Source: Herpetosiphonaceae bacterium
GTDB taxonomy: Bacteria > Chloroflexota > Chloroflexia > Chloroflexales > Kallotenuaceae
Assembly (NCBI GenBank): GCA_013821605.1
Contig: JACDGP010000055.1
Location: 1-34,040 of the forward strand
Direction of reading: 5' to 3'
DNA: 34,040 nt
In this document: one piece after another, positions 18,128-26,730 of the stretch
How positions within the stretch are numbered: position 1 is the first letter of the stretch
How the letters are laid out: each line of letters starts with the position of its first letter
Position numbers and translations under genes: made by a program
Notes under the pieces: generated by a model
Told to the model about the DNA's origin: nothing
Databases searched by the model: none
Seen by the model: the letters and a program-made list of their open reading frames with translations, nothing else

Positions 18128-18150
18128 GCCAGCGAAGGAGGAGCACAACG

Positions 18151-19512
18151 ATGACTGCATTAGCGACCCGTCGCGTCCCCATGAAATGGCTTGTCGCGTT
18201 TGTGACCGTTGCGATGTTGGTGCTAGTACCGACCGTCATTGCCTACTGGCGGCGTCCGGTCGATCAGCTAGCCCGGCCCGCGCTGTTTCATCCGCCAGCC
18301 TGGAGCCGCCCCACGGCGAGCGATGCCACACTCCAAGCACTACAACAGCAGATTAAAGCCAAGCCGGGCGACATCGTCGCCTATATCACGCTCGCCAATG
18401 CCTACCTACAACGCGTACGCGAGACCGGCGATCCAGCCTTCTATGCCAAAACAGATGCACTGCTCAAGCAGGCAGCCAAGATCGACCCATTACAGCCCGA
18501 GCTCCTGACGACCGAAGGAATACTAGCACTGGCCCGCCATGACTTCGCCGGAGGTCTTGCAGTTGGCAAAAAGGCCCAGGCTATGGATGGCGAAAATCCG
18601 CGCGCTTATGGGGTGGTGGTGGATGGTGAAATCGAGATGGGCCAGTATGATGCGGCGATCAAGACCCTGCAAGCAATGATCGACCATCGCCCCGACTTCA
18701 GCTCCTACTCACGTGTCGCCTATGCCCGCGAACTGTATGGCGACCCCGAAGGTGCGATCGAAGCGATGCAGTACGCGATCGAGGCTGGCGGTCCCGTCCC
18801 CGAAAACAATGCCTGGGGCTATGTTCAACTCGGCAATCTCCAGTTTGGACTGGGACATGTCGACGAAGCCGGCAAGCAGTATGATCTGGCAATCCATGCC
18901 CTCGACCAGTACCCTGCGGCACTCGCCGGGCAAGCCCGCGTTGCGACGGCGAAAGGCCAACTGGAACAGGCGACGACGCTGTACGGACAGGCCTTTGATC
19001 GCATGCCGCTGCCCGAATATGCGATTGCACATGGTGACGTACTGGCGAAGCTTGCCCGGCAAACGGAGGCACACCAACAATATGATCTGGTGACGGTCGT
19101 TGATAAGCTGCTCACCGCCAACGGTGTGAACATCGATCTTGAGACCGCATTGTTCTATGCCGACCATGATCTGCAACTGCCGGAGTCGCTTGCTCGAGCA
19201 CGGGCCGCGTATACGGCACGACCGAGTGTGACAGCTGCGGACGGGCTGTCCTGGACGCTGTATAAAACTGGCAACCTCCAAGAGGCGGGGCGCTACGCAC
19301 ACGAGGCGCTCAAGCTGGGCACCCGCGATTCGCTGAAGCTCTTCCATGCCGGTATGATTGCTAAGGCGCTCGGCCAGACCGACGAGGCCCGCACCGATCT
19401 CCAAATGGCCCTTGACCTTAACCCGAACTTTTCGCTGCTGTACCAGGATCTCGCCCGCACCACGCTGCAAGGGCTCGGACCGGCGCCGACTAGCACCCCA
19501 AGGAGTAAATAA
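18151..19512 (+). CDS. Membrane-anchored tetratricopeptide repeat protein
   Basis: The 453-residue protein starts with a basic segment and one membrane helix (about residues 11-30), so most of it should lie outside the cytoplasm. The rest is helical and consists of roughly eight to ten TPR-like units. Examples are AYITLANAYLQRVRETGDPA, YVQLGNLQFGLGHVDEAGKQ and a final AKALGQTDEARTDLQMALDL. TPR arrays bind other proteins, so a scaffold role for its neighbours is likely. AAGGAGG lies ten bases before the ATG. The stop codon directly abuts the ATG of the NicO gene, so translation of the two is probably coupled. Confidence 0.85.
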   Translation: MTALATRRVPMKWLVAFVTVAMLVLVPTVIAYWRRPVDQLARPALFHPPAWSRPTASDATLQALQQQIKAKPGDIVAYITLANAYLQRVRETGDPAFYAKTDALLKQAAKIDPLQPELLTTEGILALARHDFAGGLAVGKKAQAMDGENPRAYGVVVDGEIEMGQYDAAIKTLQAMIDHRPDFSSYSRVAYARELYGDPEGAIEAMQYAIEAGGPVPENNAWGYVQLGNLQFGLGHVDEAGKQYDLAIHALDQYPAALAGQARVATAKGQLEQATTLYGQAFDRMPLPEYAIAHGDVLAKLARQTEAHQQYDLVTVVDKLLTANGVNIDLETALFYADHDLQLPESLARARAAYTARPSVTAADGLSWTLYKTGNLQEAGRYAHEALKLGTRDSLKLFHAGMIAKALGQTDEARTDLQMALDLNPNFSLLYQDLARTTLQGLGPAPTSTPRSK

Positions 19513-21015
19513 ATGGGGCGCTACGTGCGTTGCCTGCACCGCTGGCTGCTGCCGATCACTGGACTGCTCATGCTCTGGGGACTGATCCAACCTCCTACGG
19601 TTGGCGCTCATCCCCTGGGCAACTTCACCATTAATCTCTACAGCCGGCTGGAACCTGGTGCGGGGCGGATCACGATCGTCTACGTCGTGGATATGGCTGA
19701 AATCCCTACTTTCCAGGAGTTCGGCGCAGGGATACCGACCACTGCAACTCAGATGACGTATCTGTCCGGGAAAGCTGCGGCGCTGCTTGATGGCTTACAG
19801 CTGATGATCGATCAACGACCAGCAACCCTCACGATTACTGATCGCGCACTCCGTTTTCTACCTGGGCAGGGTGGCCTCCTTACGACCCGCGTTGAACTCC
19901 AGCTAGCAACCCTGACCGGTACCCTTACTGGCAACGGGCAACAGGCGCTCAGCTACAACGATCACAACTTCGCCGGACGGCTCGGCTGGCATGAGATCGT
20001 GCTACGACCACAACCCGGTCTACGGGTGCTGCGCTCCGATGCCTCAACGGTCGATCAAAGCAATGAACTGCGCACCTATCCCCAGGACATGCTCACGAGC
20101 CCACTCGACGTACGTGCAGCGCAGGCAGTGGTAGCGCCCGGCAGTGGCGTTATGCCACTCGCCGTGCCGGTCGCCAGCATAGGTGCTTTCCGGGCTTCGG
20201 ATCGTTTTGCGGCGTTGATCACCACCACCCAGTGGAGCCCTTCCGTACTGCTGCTTGCACTGCTCTTGTCGATGGGGCTAGGTGCTATGCACGCTCTTGC
20301 ACCGGGCCATGGCAAAACGATTGTGGGCGCCTATCTCGTCGGTGCTCGTGGTACCGCACGCCATGCCGTCTTTTTAGGCATCACCGTCACAACGACCCAT
20401 ACCCTCGGCGTCTTTGTTCTTGGGCTCCTCACCCTGTATGCCTCGCGCTACGTCCTGCCCGAGCAGCTTTACCCCTGGCTCAGCGTCCTGTCTGGTGCGC
20501 TGGTCGTTATCATGGGTCTATCACTGCTCCGCCAGCGGTTGGCAGCTGTATGGCCAGGCCGGACCGCTAGGGTAACACCCGACCACGAGCATGAGTCCAA
20601 CGATCTTCAGAGCTACGGTCATGTGCATGGCCCAAATACTCATACGCACCTACCGCCGCGTGCCAATAGTGGCAGCCTGACCTGGCGCAATCTCCTCGCG
20701 CTAGGCATCTCGGGCGGCCTGTTGCCATGTCCATCGGCCCTGGTCGTCATGCTGGGAGCGATTGCGCTCGGCCGCATCGGTCTAGGCTTGCTCCTCATCA
20801 TTGCCTTTAGTATTGGTCTGGCGGGTGTGCTGACCGGTATCGGCTTGCTCTTCGTACATGGTGGGCGCTGGCTTGGTCGACTGGCGGGGGGTAGCACACT
20901 CCTGCGCTGGCAGCTGGGGCTACGCCTGCTGCCGATCGGCAGTGCGCTCGTCGTCACAGCGGCCGGCGTCTTAATTACCCTAGAGGCCGTGTTCCAAGCG
21001 GGCGTCATACGTTGA
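19513..21015 (+). CDS. NicO-type nickel/cobalt transporter with extracytoplasmic N-terminal domain
   Basis: This 500-residue protein begins with a signal sequence, then about 190 residues of mostly beta-type extracytoplasmic domain starting HPLGNFTINLYSRLEPG. The membrane part has about six helices. The first carries MHALAPGHGKTIVGAYLVGA, the NicO/RcnA signature; a His-rich cytoplasmic loop follows (DHEHESND, GHVHGPNTHTH), and a later helix has GGLLPCPSALVVML. NicO members export or take up Ni and Co. The AAGGAG ribosome site lies inside the 3' end of the TPR gene. The fused outer domain is larger than in RcnA, so the substrate may differ. Confidence 0.85.
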   Translation: MGRYVRCLHRWLLPITGLLMLWGLIQPPTVGAHPLGNFTINLYSRLEPGAGRITIVYVVDMAEIPTFQEFGAGIPTTATQMTYLSGKAAALLDGLQLMIDQRPATLTITDRALRFLPGQGGLLTTRVELQLATLTGTLTGNGQQALSYNDHNFAGRLGWHEIVLRPQPGLRVLRSDASTVDQSNELRTYPQDMLTSPLDVRAAQAVVAPGSGVMPLAVPVASIGAFRASDRFAALITTTQWSPSVLLLALLLSMGLGAMHALAPGHGKTIVGAYLVGARGTARHAVFLGITVTTTHTLGVFVLGLLTLYASRYVLPEQLYPWLSVLSGALVVIMGLSLLRQRLAAVWPGRTARVTPDHEHESNDLQSYGHVHGPNTHTHLPPRANSGSLTWRNLLALGISGGLLPCPSALVVMLGAIALGRIGLGLLLIIAFSIGLAGVLTGIGLLFVHGGRWLGRLAGGSTLLRWQLGLRLLPIGSALVVTAAGVLITLEAVFQAGVIR

Positions 21016-21074
21016 GAACTGTAACGAGTACCCACCTCCCGGCACGAATGCGAGCTAACGAGAACGAGGATACC

Positions 21075-21491
21075 ATGCCCGATTCCAATGCCGAGGTAGC
21101 GGGGGCGTTATTGCAAGCCTGGAATGCTCACGACCTCCAGCGGGTCGCCAGCTTCTACGCGCCTGATTATCTCGGGGAGGACGTTGGTCAAGCTCAGTTG
21201 CAGCATGGACCCTGCGGCTGGACCGCAAACCTGGCGCGCTATCTAGAGGCCTTTCCAGATGTTCACTGGACCGGCGATTGTATCGCTGAGGGCAATGCTG
21301 TCGCCTTGATCTGGACGATGCGCGGCACCCATCGCGGCACACTGATGCACATTCCTCCGACCGGCAAACACGTTGAGGTACGCGGCGTCTCGATCCTGAC
21401 CATGCGTGACGGTAAAGTGGTTCACAGCCAAAACATCTGGGATACCGGCGGCCTGCTCCGCGCCCTTGGGCTCCTACCAGAGCTAACGTAG
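21075..21491 (+). CDS. SnoaL-like ester cyclase/polyketide cyclase family protein
   Basis: The start at 21075 follows GAGGA by four bases and gives 138 residues. The in-frame ATG at 21012 would overlap the NicO stop. The protein has the NTF2-like cone fold pattern: a helix with EVAGALLQAWNAHDLQRVA, then FYAPDY, a PDVHWTGDCIAEGNAVALIW strand pair, THRGTL, and GVSILTMRDGKVVHSQNIWD near the end. Members isomerise or cyclise small molecules, or have no known activity. It may be the last gene of the DUF4331 set, 59 bases downstream, though a link in function is not evident. Confidence 0.8.
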   Translation: MPDSNAEVAGALLQAWNAHDLQRVASFYAPDYLGEDVGQAQLQHGPCGWTANLARYLEAFPDVHWTGDCIAEGNAVALIWTMRGTHRGTLMHIPPTGKHVEVRGVSILTMRDGKVVHSQNIWDTGGLLRALGLLPELT

Positions 21492-21569
21492 CTGCCAAGC
21501 TATGCTATGCTGTACGTCACCATCCCGGCACGTACTGGAGCTCGTTGAAGAAGACGCTGTCGTCAGTAA

Positions 21570-21821
21570 CCGCCCCTAAAGGAGGCGGCTTGATCGAAGG
21601 GTCAAGCCTATACTGACCAGACTCAGTCAAGCACCTCGTGCCCTTTGGGCAGGTGCAGGACTACGTTTTTCGGGTCATGCTACCTACGAGTGCGTTGCCA
21701 GCTTGTAGCTCTAGCGTCTGTGATCATGACACCTGAGGTAAGGGTGAAAGGTTGCAGACCGCACAAGCCCGAAATACATTGTCGAGGCGAACATCACCCG
21801 CGTGAGCGGAGAGGAACTCTT
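21570..21821 (+). ncRNA. Omega-RNA-like structured leader of the iscB relic
   Basis: The 250 bases before iscB contain no convincing protein and several stem-loops: CCGCC/GGCGG (21570-21588), GGCTTGA/TCAAGCC (21587-21608) and GCACCT/AGGTGC with an inner GCCC/GGGC (21631-21656). In IscB systems the guide-carrying omega-RNA is encoded immediately upstream of the gene, in exactly this position. The call rests on position and folding potential and not on a covariance match. Confidence 0.5.
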
Positions 21822-22627
21822 GTGAACCAGGTTTTCGTTTTGGATACCAACAAGCACACGTGCGACCCGGTGCATCCGGCCTGCGCCCGGCGGTTGTTGA
21901 AGACCGGTGAGGCAGCCGTCTTTCGCCGCTTTCCCTTCACGATTATTTTGAAGGTGGCCGTTATTGAGGCGCAGACACAATCCTACCGCTTGAAAATCGA
22001 TCCGGGGAGTAAGACGACCGGGATTGCCATCCTGAGCGAAGAGACGGGCCAGGTCGTCTTTGCTGCTGAACTCGCTCACCGTGGGCAACGGATACGAGAC
22101 GCGCTTGCCAAGGATGCGGCAGCCTCAATGCGACCCGGTGGGCGTTATATGAGCGATTGTGTGCGCTTGGCGTTCCCGTCGAGGTTGGGAGCGGTGGGCT
22201 CACGAAGTACAATCGCACACGGCGGGGGCTGCCCAAACGACACTGGCTGGATGCGGCCTGTGTTGGAGTGAGTACGCCGCCGTCCATCTGGAATACCGGA
22301 GGACAGCCACTTATCATCAAGGCGTTCGGTCACGGGATGCGGCAGATGAGTTATCCTGATAGATACGGCTTCCCGAAACGCCAGCGTCAGCGCGTCAAAA
22401 CCTACGCCCATGAGGGCACCCGTTTTGCGACGGGGGACTTGATTCAAGCGAAGGTGGGTGCTGGCAAGGTGCAAGGCGTGCAGACGGGGCGGGTCACGAT
22501 ACGGCAACGTCCGAGCTTTCGCTTGCACGGGCTGGACGTGCACCCGAAGCAGTGTCGGATACTTCAACGGAATGACGGCTACGACTATTCGTTCGGAAAG
22601 GAGGCGGCGCATTCCCCCGCCACCTAA
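21822..22627 (+). pseudogene. iscB: iscB remnant: internal deletion plus frameshift
   Basis: A GTG at 21822 (AGAGGA six bases upstream) opens a clear IscB N-terminus: a PLMP-type domain (VFVLDTN, then HPACARRLLKTGEAAVFRRF) and RuvC-I (KIDPGSKTTGIAIL). After RGQRIRDAL at about 22106 the reading jumps to KDAAA, then shifts frame near 22125 and continues as NATRWALYERLCALGVPVEV and HWLDAACVG (RuvC-III region) to a stop at 22625-22627. Intact IscB has an Arg-rich bridge helix, RuvC-II and an HNH domain between these parts; all are missing. One base appears lost (a Val codon reduced to TC). The normal PLMP motif reads TCDP. The product cannot be an active nuclease. Confidence 0.85.
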
Positions 22628-22646
22628 AGGAGGCGGGGGAATGCGC
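22607..22646 (+). repeat. Right-end hairpin of the IS element (15-bp perfect stem)
   Basis: GCGCATTCCCCCGCC (22607-22621) pairs exactly with 22632-22646 around the loop ACCTAAAGGA, and TTTT follows. The iscB stop codon lies inside the loop. The structure is both the element end and a plausible rho-independent terminator. It ends seven bases before the ATG of the acyl-CoA dehydrogenase gene. Confidence 0.75.
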
Positions 22647-22653
22647 TTTTATT

Positions 22654-23814
22654 ATGGAACTATCCGAAGACCTCAAGTTGTTGCGCACCACGATCCGCAA
22701 TTTTGCAGTCAAAGAAATCAAGCCCATTGCTCGCGAGATCGACGAGCAAGAGCGCGTACCCATCGAAACGATCAAAAAAGCGGGTGAGCTTGGCCTCTTG
22801 GGTGTGCCCTTCCCCGAACAATATAGCGGTGTGGATGCCGGGATCGTTGGCTACTGTATCCTCATGGAAGAGATCAACCGTTATTGCGCCTCAACGGCCA
22901 CGATCATTGGCGCGCACGCCCAACTCTGTGCCATGTCGATCTTTCTGGCCGGCAACGCAACACAGCGCGATACCTGCCTCACCGCGCTTAACGAGGGCCG
23001 ACTGATCGGTGCCTGGGCCTTGACCGAACCCGGTGCCGGCTCGGATGCCGCCCATATTCGGACGGCGGCTCGGCGCGATGGCGACAGCTGGGTGCTCAAC
23101 GGCTCCAAGATGTGGATCACCAACGGCTCGTTCGCCGATGTCATCGTGGTCTTTGCCGTCACCGATGCCGAACGGGGCGCACGGGGTGGCATCACCGCCT
23201 TCATCGTCGAAAACAGCTTTCCCGGCTTCAAGGTCGGCCAAGTCGAAGCAAAAATGGGCTTGCGGGCCTCGCACACCGCCTCGCTCTTTTTTGAGGAGTG
23301 CCGCGTCCCCGCCGCGAATGTGCTGGGTGAGGTTGGCATGGGCTTTGTGGTCGCAATGCAAACGCTTGACATCGGTCGTTGCGGCCTGGGTGCAAGTTCG
23401 TTGGGAGCCGCCAAAGAAGCTTTTGAGCTAGCCCTGCACTATAGTGTCGAGCGCCAACAATTCGGCCGTCCTATCGCTGATTTCCAGGCGATTCAGATCA
23501 AGCTGGCTGAGATGCGCACCAAAATTTACGCTATGGAGCAGATGGTCTACCATTGCGCCGCACTGGTCGATGATCACCAGCCTGCAACGCTTGAGTCAGC
23601 GATGGTCAAGCTCTTCTGCACTGAAGCGGCCTCGCAGGTGATCGACGAGGCGATCCAGATACATGGTGGGATGGGCTTTAGTCGCGAGCTACCCCTGGAA
23701 CGCATGTACCGCGATGCCCGTGTGACACGCATCTTCGAGGGAACGAATGAGATCCAAAAACATGTAATCGCCGCCGAGGTCCTCAAAAGCGTCGGTCACA
23801 AGATCAAGATCTAG
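22654..23814 (+). CDS. Acyl-CoA dehydrogenase
   Basis: The 386 residues match the usual length. The FAD and substrate signature AWALTEPGAGSDAA (about 113-126) and the flavin-contacting MWITNGSFADV are present. So is the C-terminal YRDARVTRIFEGTNEIQ, where the Glu before GT is the catalytic base in short- and medium-chain enzymes. It oxidises acyl-CoA to enoyl-CoA, passing electrons to ETF. Chain length is not readable with certainty; a short or branched substrate is plausible. The N-terminus is intact, but no ribosome site lies next to the ATG because the iscB element ends seven bases before it. Transcription may be blocked or re-driven by the element. Confidence 0.92.
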   Translation: MELSEDLKLLRTTIRNFAVKEIKPIAREIDEQERVPIETIKKAGELGLLGVPFPEQYSGVDAGIVGYCILMEEINRYCASTATIIGAHAQLCAMSIFLAGNATQRDTCLTALNEGRLIGAWALTEPGAGSDAAHIRTAARRDGDSWVLNGSKMWITNGSFADVIVVFAVTDAERGARGGITAFIVENSFPGFKVGQVEAKMGLRASHTASLFFEECRVPAANVLGEVGMGFVVAMQTLDIGRCGLGASSLGAAKEAFELALHYSVERQQFGRPIADFQAIQIKLAEMRTKIYAMEQMVYHCAALVDDHQPATLESAMVKLFCTEAASQVIDEAIQIHGGMGFSRELPLERMYRDARVTRIFEGTNEIQKHVIAAEVLKSVGHKIKI

Positions 23815-23842
23815 CGACAGTTGGCACCCCAGAGGTCCAACA

Positions 23843-23866
23843 GGGTGGAAGTGCCTCCTTCCACCC
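23843..23866. terminator. Bidirectional hairpin between convergent genes
   Basis: GGGTGGAAG (23843-23851) and CTTCCACCC (23858-23866) form a 9-bp stem with a six-base loop, between the stops of the acyl-CoA dehydrogenase gene and glyA, which face each other. It could serve both. Confidence 0.6.
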
Positions 23867-23892
23867 CATCATCTCCAACAACGAACGCGCCT

Positions 23893-25236
23893 CTAGGATG
23901 GCGATGCTACCAGGCCCGGTTTACGCGCTTCAGCTTCGACGGGTAACGGCTCATGCTCTTCGCTTTGCAACAGTTCATGACCCGGCACAGGGAAGCCGGC
24001 GCACATCTCACGCACCTCTTCAGCGATCTGGGCAGCCTGCGCCGCATCCCCCACATTATGCAGGACACTCACGATCCACTCGGCGACGCGTTCCAGCTCG
24101 GTGGGACCGAAGCCGCGGGTTGTAACAGCGGGAGTACCAAGTCGAATACCGCTCGTCACCATCGGTGACCGGCTATCGAATGGAATGGTGTTCTTGTTAA
24201 CCGTAATGCCCGCCTCATCTAAAGCTTTTTCAGCCTTTTTGCCGCTGACCTCGCTCAGACCTGCCGAACGGCTCAAGTCGACTAGCATAAGGTGGTTATC
24301 GGTCCCATCGCTCACCAGCCGTAAGCCAGCCCGTTGCAAAGCCGTCGCCAGAGCCTGCGCATTAGCAATCACCTGCCGCTGGTAGTCGGCAAAAGACGGT
24401 CGGAGTGCTTCGCCAAAGGCTACGGCCTTAGCTGCGATCACATGCATCAGCGGGCCACCTTGCACCCCTGGAAACACCGTTCGATTAAGGTTATAGCGCT
24501 CGGCTATCTCATTGCTGGCCAAAATCAAGCCACCACGCGGGCCACGCAGCGTTTTATGAGTCGTCGTGGTCGTAAAGTGCGCGTGGGGAATGGGTGAGGG
24601 ATGCAAGCCGACTGCTACCAACCCGGCAATATGCGCGATATCGGCCCACAACAGCGCCCCGACCTCGTCAGCAATCGCACGCATCCGGGCGAAGTCGATG
24701 ATCCGCGGATAGGCTGACGCACCCGAGGTGATCAGCTTGGGCCGCACCTCACGTGCCACCCGCAGCAGTTCATCATAATCGATCCGCTCGGTCTCACGAT
24801 CAACACCATAGGTCGCAACTTTAAAATAGATCCCGGAAAAGTTAAGCGGATGACCATGCGTTAAGTGACCGCCCTGGTCAAGCTTCAGTCCCAGAATCTG
24901 GTCGTTAGGCTGTAGCGCGGCCATATAGATCGCCATATTCGCCTGGGCTCCCGAATGCGGTTGGACATTCGCCCATTCGGCCCCGAACAATTGTTTGGCG
25001 CGTTCAATGGCCAGCGTTTCGACGACATCAACGTACTGGCAGCCACCATAATAACGCTTGCCAGGTAAACCCTCAGCATACTTGTTCGTCAGGACCGAGC
25101 CTTGAGCTTCAAGCACAGCCCGGCTCGTGTAATTTTCCGAAGCAATCAGTTCAATCCCATCACGCTGGCGCGCACCCTCCTGGGCGAGCGCCGCAGCAAT
25201 CTCGGGATCAACACGGGCAAGATCAGGTAGCAACAT
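23893..25236 (-). CDS. glyA: Serine hydroxymethyltransferase
   Basis: The enzyme converts serine and tetrahydrofolate to glycine and methylene-tetrahydrofolate with PLP. The 447-residue frame has [19 protein letters not shown] near the N-terminus, [24 protein letters not shown] and the PLP-lysine segment [15 protein letters not shown]. It then runs through [19 protein letters not shown]. The start at 25236 ([10 protein letters not shown]) is favoured, with AGGAG eleven bases upstream. The C-terminus carries about 25 extra residues rich in Glu and Pro beyond the usual end. The gene faces the acyl-CoA dehydrogenase gene. Confidence 0.96.
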   Translation of the reverse strand: MLLPDLARVDPEIAAALAQEGARQRDGIELIASENYTSRAVLEAQGSVLTNKYAEGLPGKRYYGGCQYVDVVETLAIERAKQLFGAEWANVQPHSGAQANMAIYMAALQPNDQILGLKLDQGGHLTHGHPLNFSGIYFKVATYGVDRETERIDYDELLRVAREVRPKLITSGASAYPRIIDFARMRAIADEVGALLWADIAHIAGLVAVGLHPSPIPHAHFTTTTTHKTLRGPRGGLILASNEIAERYNLNRTVFPGVQGGPLMHVIAAKAVAFGEALRPSFADYQRQVIANAQALATALQRAGLRLVSDGTDNHLMLVDLSRSAGLSEVSGKKAEKALDEAGITVNKNTIPFDSRSPMVTSGIRLGTPAVTTRGFGPTELERVAEWIVSVLHNVGDAAQAAQIAEEVREMCAGFPVPGHELLQSEEHEPLPVEAEARKPGLVASPS

Positions 25237-25287
25237 ATGTTTTAAAACTCCTGTGGCTTGGGGCAAGTGTACCATAGGCTGCGGTCG

Positions 25288-25665
25288 TCACACACCCGCG
25301 CCGGTCAAGCGCGCTCGGATCGTCACGCCAGCCAAAAACAAGGCCACCAACGCATAGATCAACATTTCGCCGCGCCCGGTTCGTCCTTTGGTATACGAAA
25401 AGGCACCCGGGATCGACAAGACCATCACAAAGCCATACAGGATATGGATCGTCGTCCGTGCCGGGCGATGGCCACTGGCAAATAAGGTCGCGCCTAGCAA
25501 CCCTTCCAGCAGTACCAGCGCCTCGGCAATCACCAGCGCACCCCAGTAGGAGCCGGTAATCCCTTCACCCCGAAAATAATTCAGCAGTCCCCATGCGCCC
25601 AAGGCTAACATGAATAACAAGGTAGTTACACTCAGCCGATCATGCACCAACGTCAAAACGCTCAT
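25288..25665 (-). CDS. Small four-helix membrane protein of unknown function
   Basis: From the ATG at 25665 (AAAGGA five bases upstream) this is a 125-residue protein with four membrane helices. The loops carry NYFRGEGITGSYWGALVIAE, SGHRPARTTIHILYGF and a YTKGRTGRGEMLIYALVALF segment. The pattern is shared by uncharacterised small membrane proteins in Chloroflexota; no enzyme motif is visible. It is on the same strand as sdpI upstream and glyA downstream, but whether it is transcribed with either is unclear. Confidence 0.7.
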   Translation of the reverse strand: MSVLTLVHDRLSVTTLLFMLALGAWGLLNYFRGEGITGSYWGALVIAEALVLLEGLLGATLFASGHRPARTTIHILYGFVMVLSIPGAFSYTKGRTGRGEMLIYALVALFLAGVTIRARLTGAGV

Positions 25666-25741
25666 CGCAATCCTTTGCACAGCCTCCGGCTTCCATTATA
25701 CGTGCGAATGTGCAACCTAATGAGCGATCATGACCTAGCAG

Positions 25742-26413
25742 TTACTGAGGCGAGAGTTGGCGCCACACCCAGTAGGAATAGAACACCGTCACCACCGCCC
25801 ACAGGAGCAGTCCGCCCAACATCACGACCATGCTTAGCTGAGGCGGCAACACAAAATTTGCCACGAAAATTGCCAGCCCCACCAGCACCAGCAGATACCC
25901 ACCGATGCGATGGGTACGCGTCCACACCTCGGGCGAGCTTAACGTCCAGGGTGTCCGAATCCCGGCGAACCAGTTCGGACGTAGTTTGCCCAAGATGTTG
26001 CCCAGTCCAACGAACAGCAAGGACACCAGCAGCGTGACCCAAAAGCCGATAGTATGGCTGAACGAGCCAAGGGCAGCTGTGGTTGTAAGCCCCTGTACAG
26101 CAACTAAAAACACTGCGAGTAGCAGCTGGATATAGCGGTAACTGCTAGCAAACGCGGGATAATTACGCCGCTGCGGATCGATCTTGGGCAACACCTGAAA
26201 CAGCAGCAGAAGCACCGTCAGCAGCACCGGTATGAACAGCAAGCCAGGCACTCGATTCATATATCCATTTGGTTGACCATCCAGACCCCAATGCGTGACG
26301 ATGCGCGCCGGAGCATAGGGGATGGCGATCAATCCTATCGCCCAGGAAATAATGACCAGACCAATCAAACACAACAGCGTCCCACGGGGCGCAGCAGAAT
26401 CTCGGTTATTCAT
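25742..26413 (-). CDS. sdpI: SdpI family membrane protein
   Basis: The 223-residue protein has six membrane helices. The N-terminal half is DUF1648-like (PARIVTHWGLDGQPNGY), and the C-terminal half holds the SdpI signature GKLRPNWFAGIRTPWTLSSP followed by EVWTRTHRIGG. In Bacillus subtilis SdpI gives immunity to the SdpC killing factor and holds the repressor SdpR at the membrane when the toxin is bound. The ATG at 26413 has AAAAGGA six bases upstream and overlaps the end of the ArsR-type gene by eight bases, so the two are coupled. No sdpABC toxin genes are seen here, so it may sense or resist a toxin from outside. Confidence 0.85.
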   Translation of the reverse strand: MNNRDSAAPRGTLLCLIGLVIISWAIGLIAIPYAPARIVTHWGLDGQPNGYMNRVPGLLFIPVLLTVLLLLFQVLPKIDPQRRNYPAFASSYRYIQLLLAVFLVAVQGLTTTAALGSFSHTIGFWVTLLVSLLFVGLGNILGKLRPNWFAGIRTPWTLSSPEVWTRTHRIGGYLLVLVGLAIFVANFVLPPQLSMVVMLGGLLLWAVVTVFYSYWVWRQLSPQ

Positions 26414-26720
26414 CGTCATTCCTTTTCGGCTCGCTATGTCCGTCTAGGCTTGCGCCGTTGTTTGATCCGACCAGTGACAGGAGCACGGCGACCGCATCTT
26501 CTACCACCGACATATTAATATGGTAAACCAACCGTTGGCCCTGCCGCTCCTGGACAACCAACCCCGCGTTCATCAGCACAGTAAAGTGACCTGAGATGGT
26601 CGAGGCCGATTGCGGAAACTGAGCGGCAATGTCGCCCGCCGTTAATGATCCCTTGCGCAACAAGTGCAAGATCGCCCGGCGCGTTGGATCCGCCAATGCG
26701 CGGAATACGTCATTATTCAT
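26406..26720 (-). CDS. sdpR: ArsR/SdpR-type autorepressor
   Basis: This 104-residue winged-helix protein has NDVFRALADPTRRAILHLLR at its start, the recognition helix QSASTISGHFTVLMNAGLV and the wing ERQGQRLVYHIN. It lacks the Cys metal site of ArsR proper, as SdpR does. It overlaps sdpI, matching the B. subtilis sdpRI order in which SdpR represses its own operon. A 30-base imperfect palindrome lies just upstream. No strong ribosome site precedes the ATG at 26720. Confidence 0.85.
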   Translation of the reverse strand: MNNDVFRALADPTRRAILHLLRKGSLTAGDIAAQFPQSASTISGHFTVLMNAGLVVQERQGQRLVYHINMSVVEDAVAVLLSLVGSNNGASLDGHSEPKRNDDE

Positions 26721-26730
26721 TCAGGCCCGT

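Larger units (their letters stand above)
21570..22650 (+). mobile_element. IS200/IS605-type element carrying an iscB relic, no transposase
   Basis: Both ends carry subterminal hairpins that share the 14-base sequence CCTAAAGGAGGCGG (21575-21588 and 22623-22636), each time preceded by CCGCC. Such end hairpins are recognised by Y1 transposases of the IS200/IS605 group. Between them lie a structured leader and a broken iscB. No tnpA is present, so movement would have needed a transposase supplied from elsewhere. The exact ends cannot be fixed by eye; the outer limits given are the hairpin edges. Confidence 0.65.
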
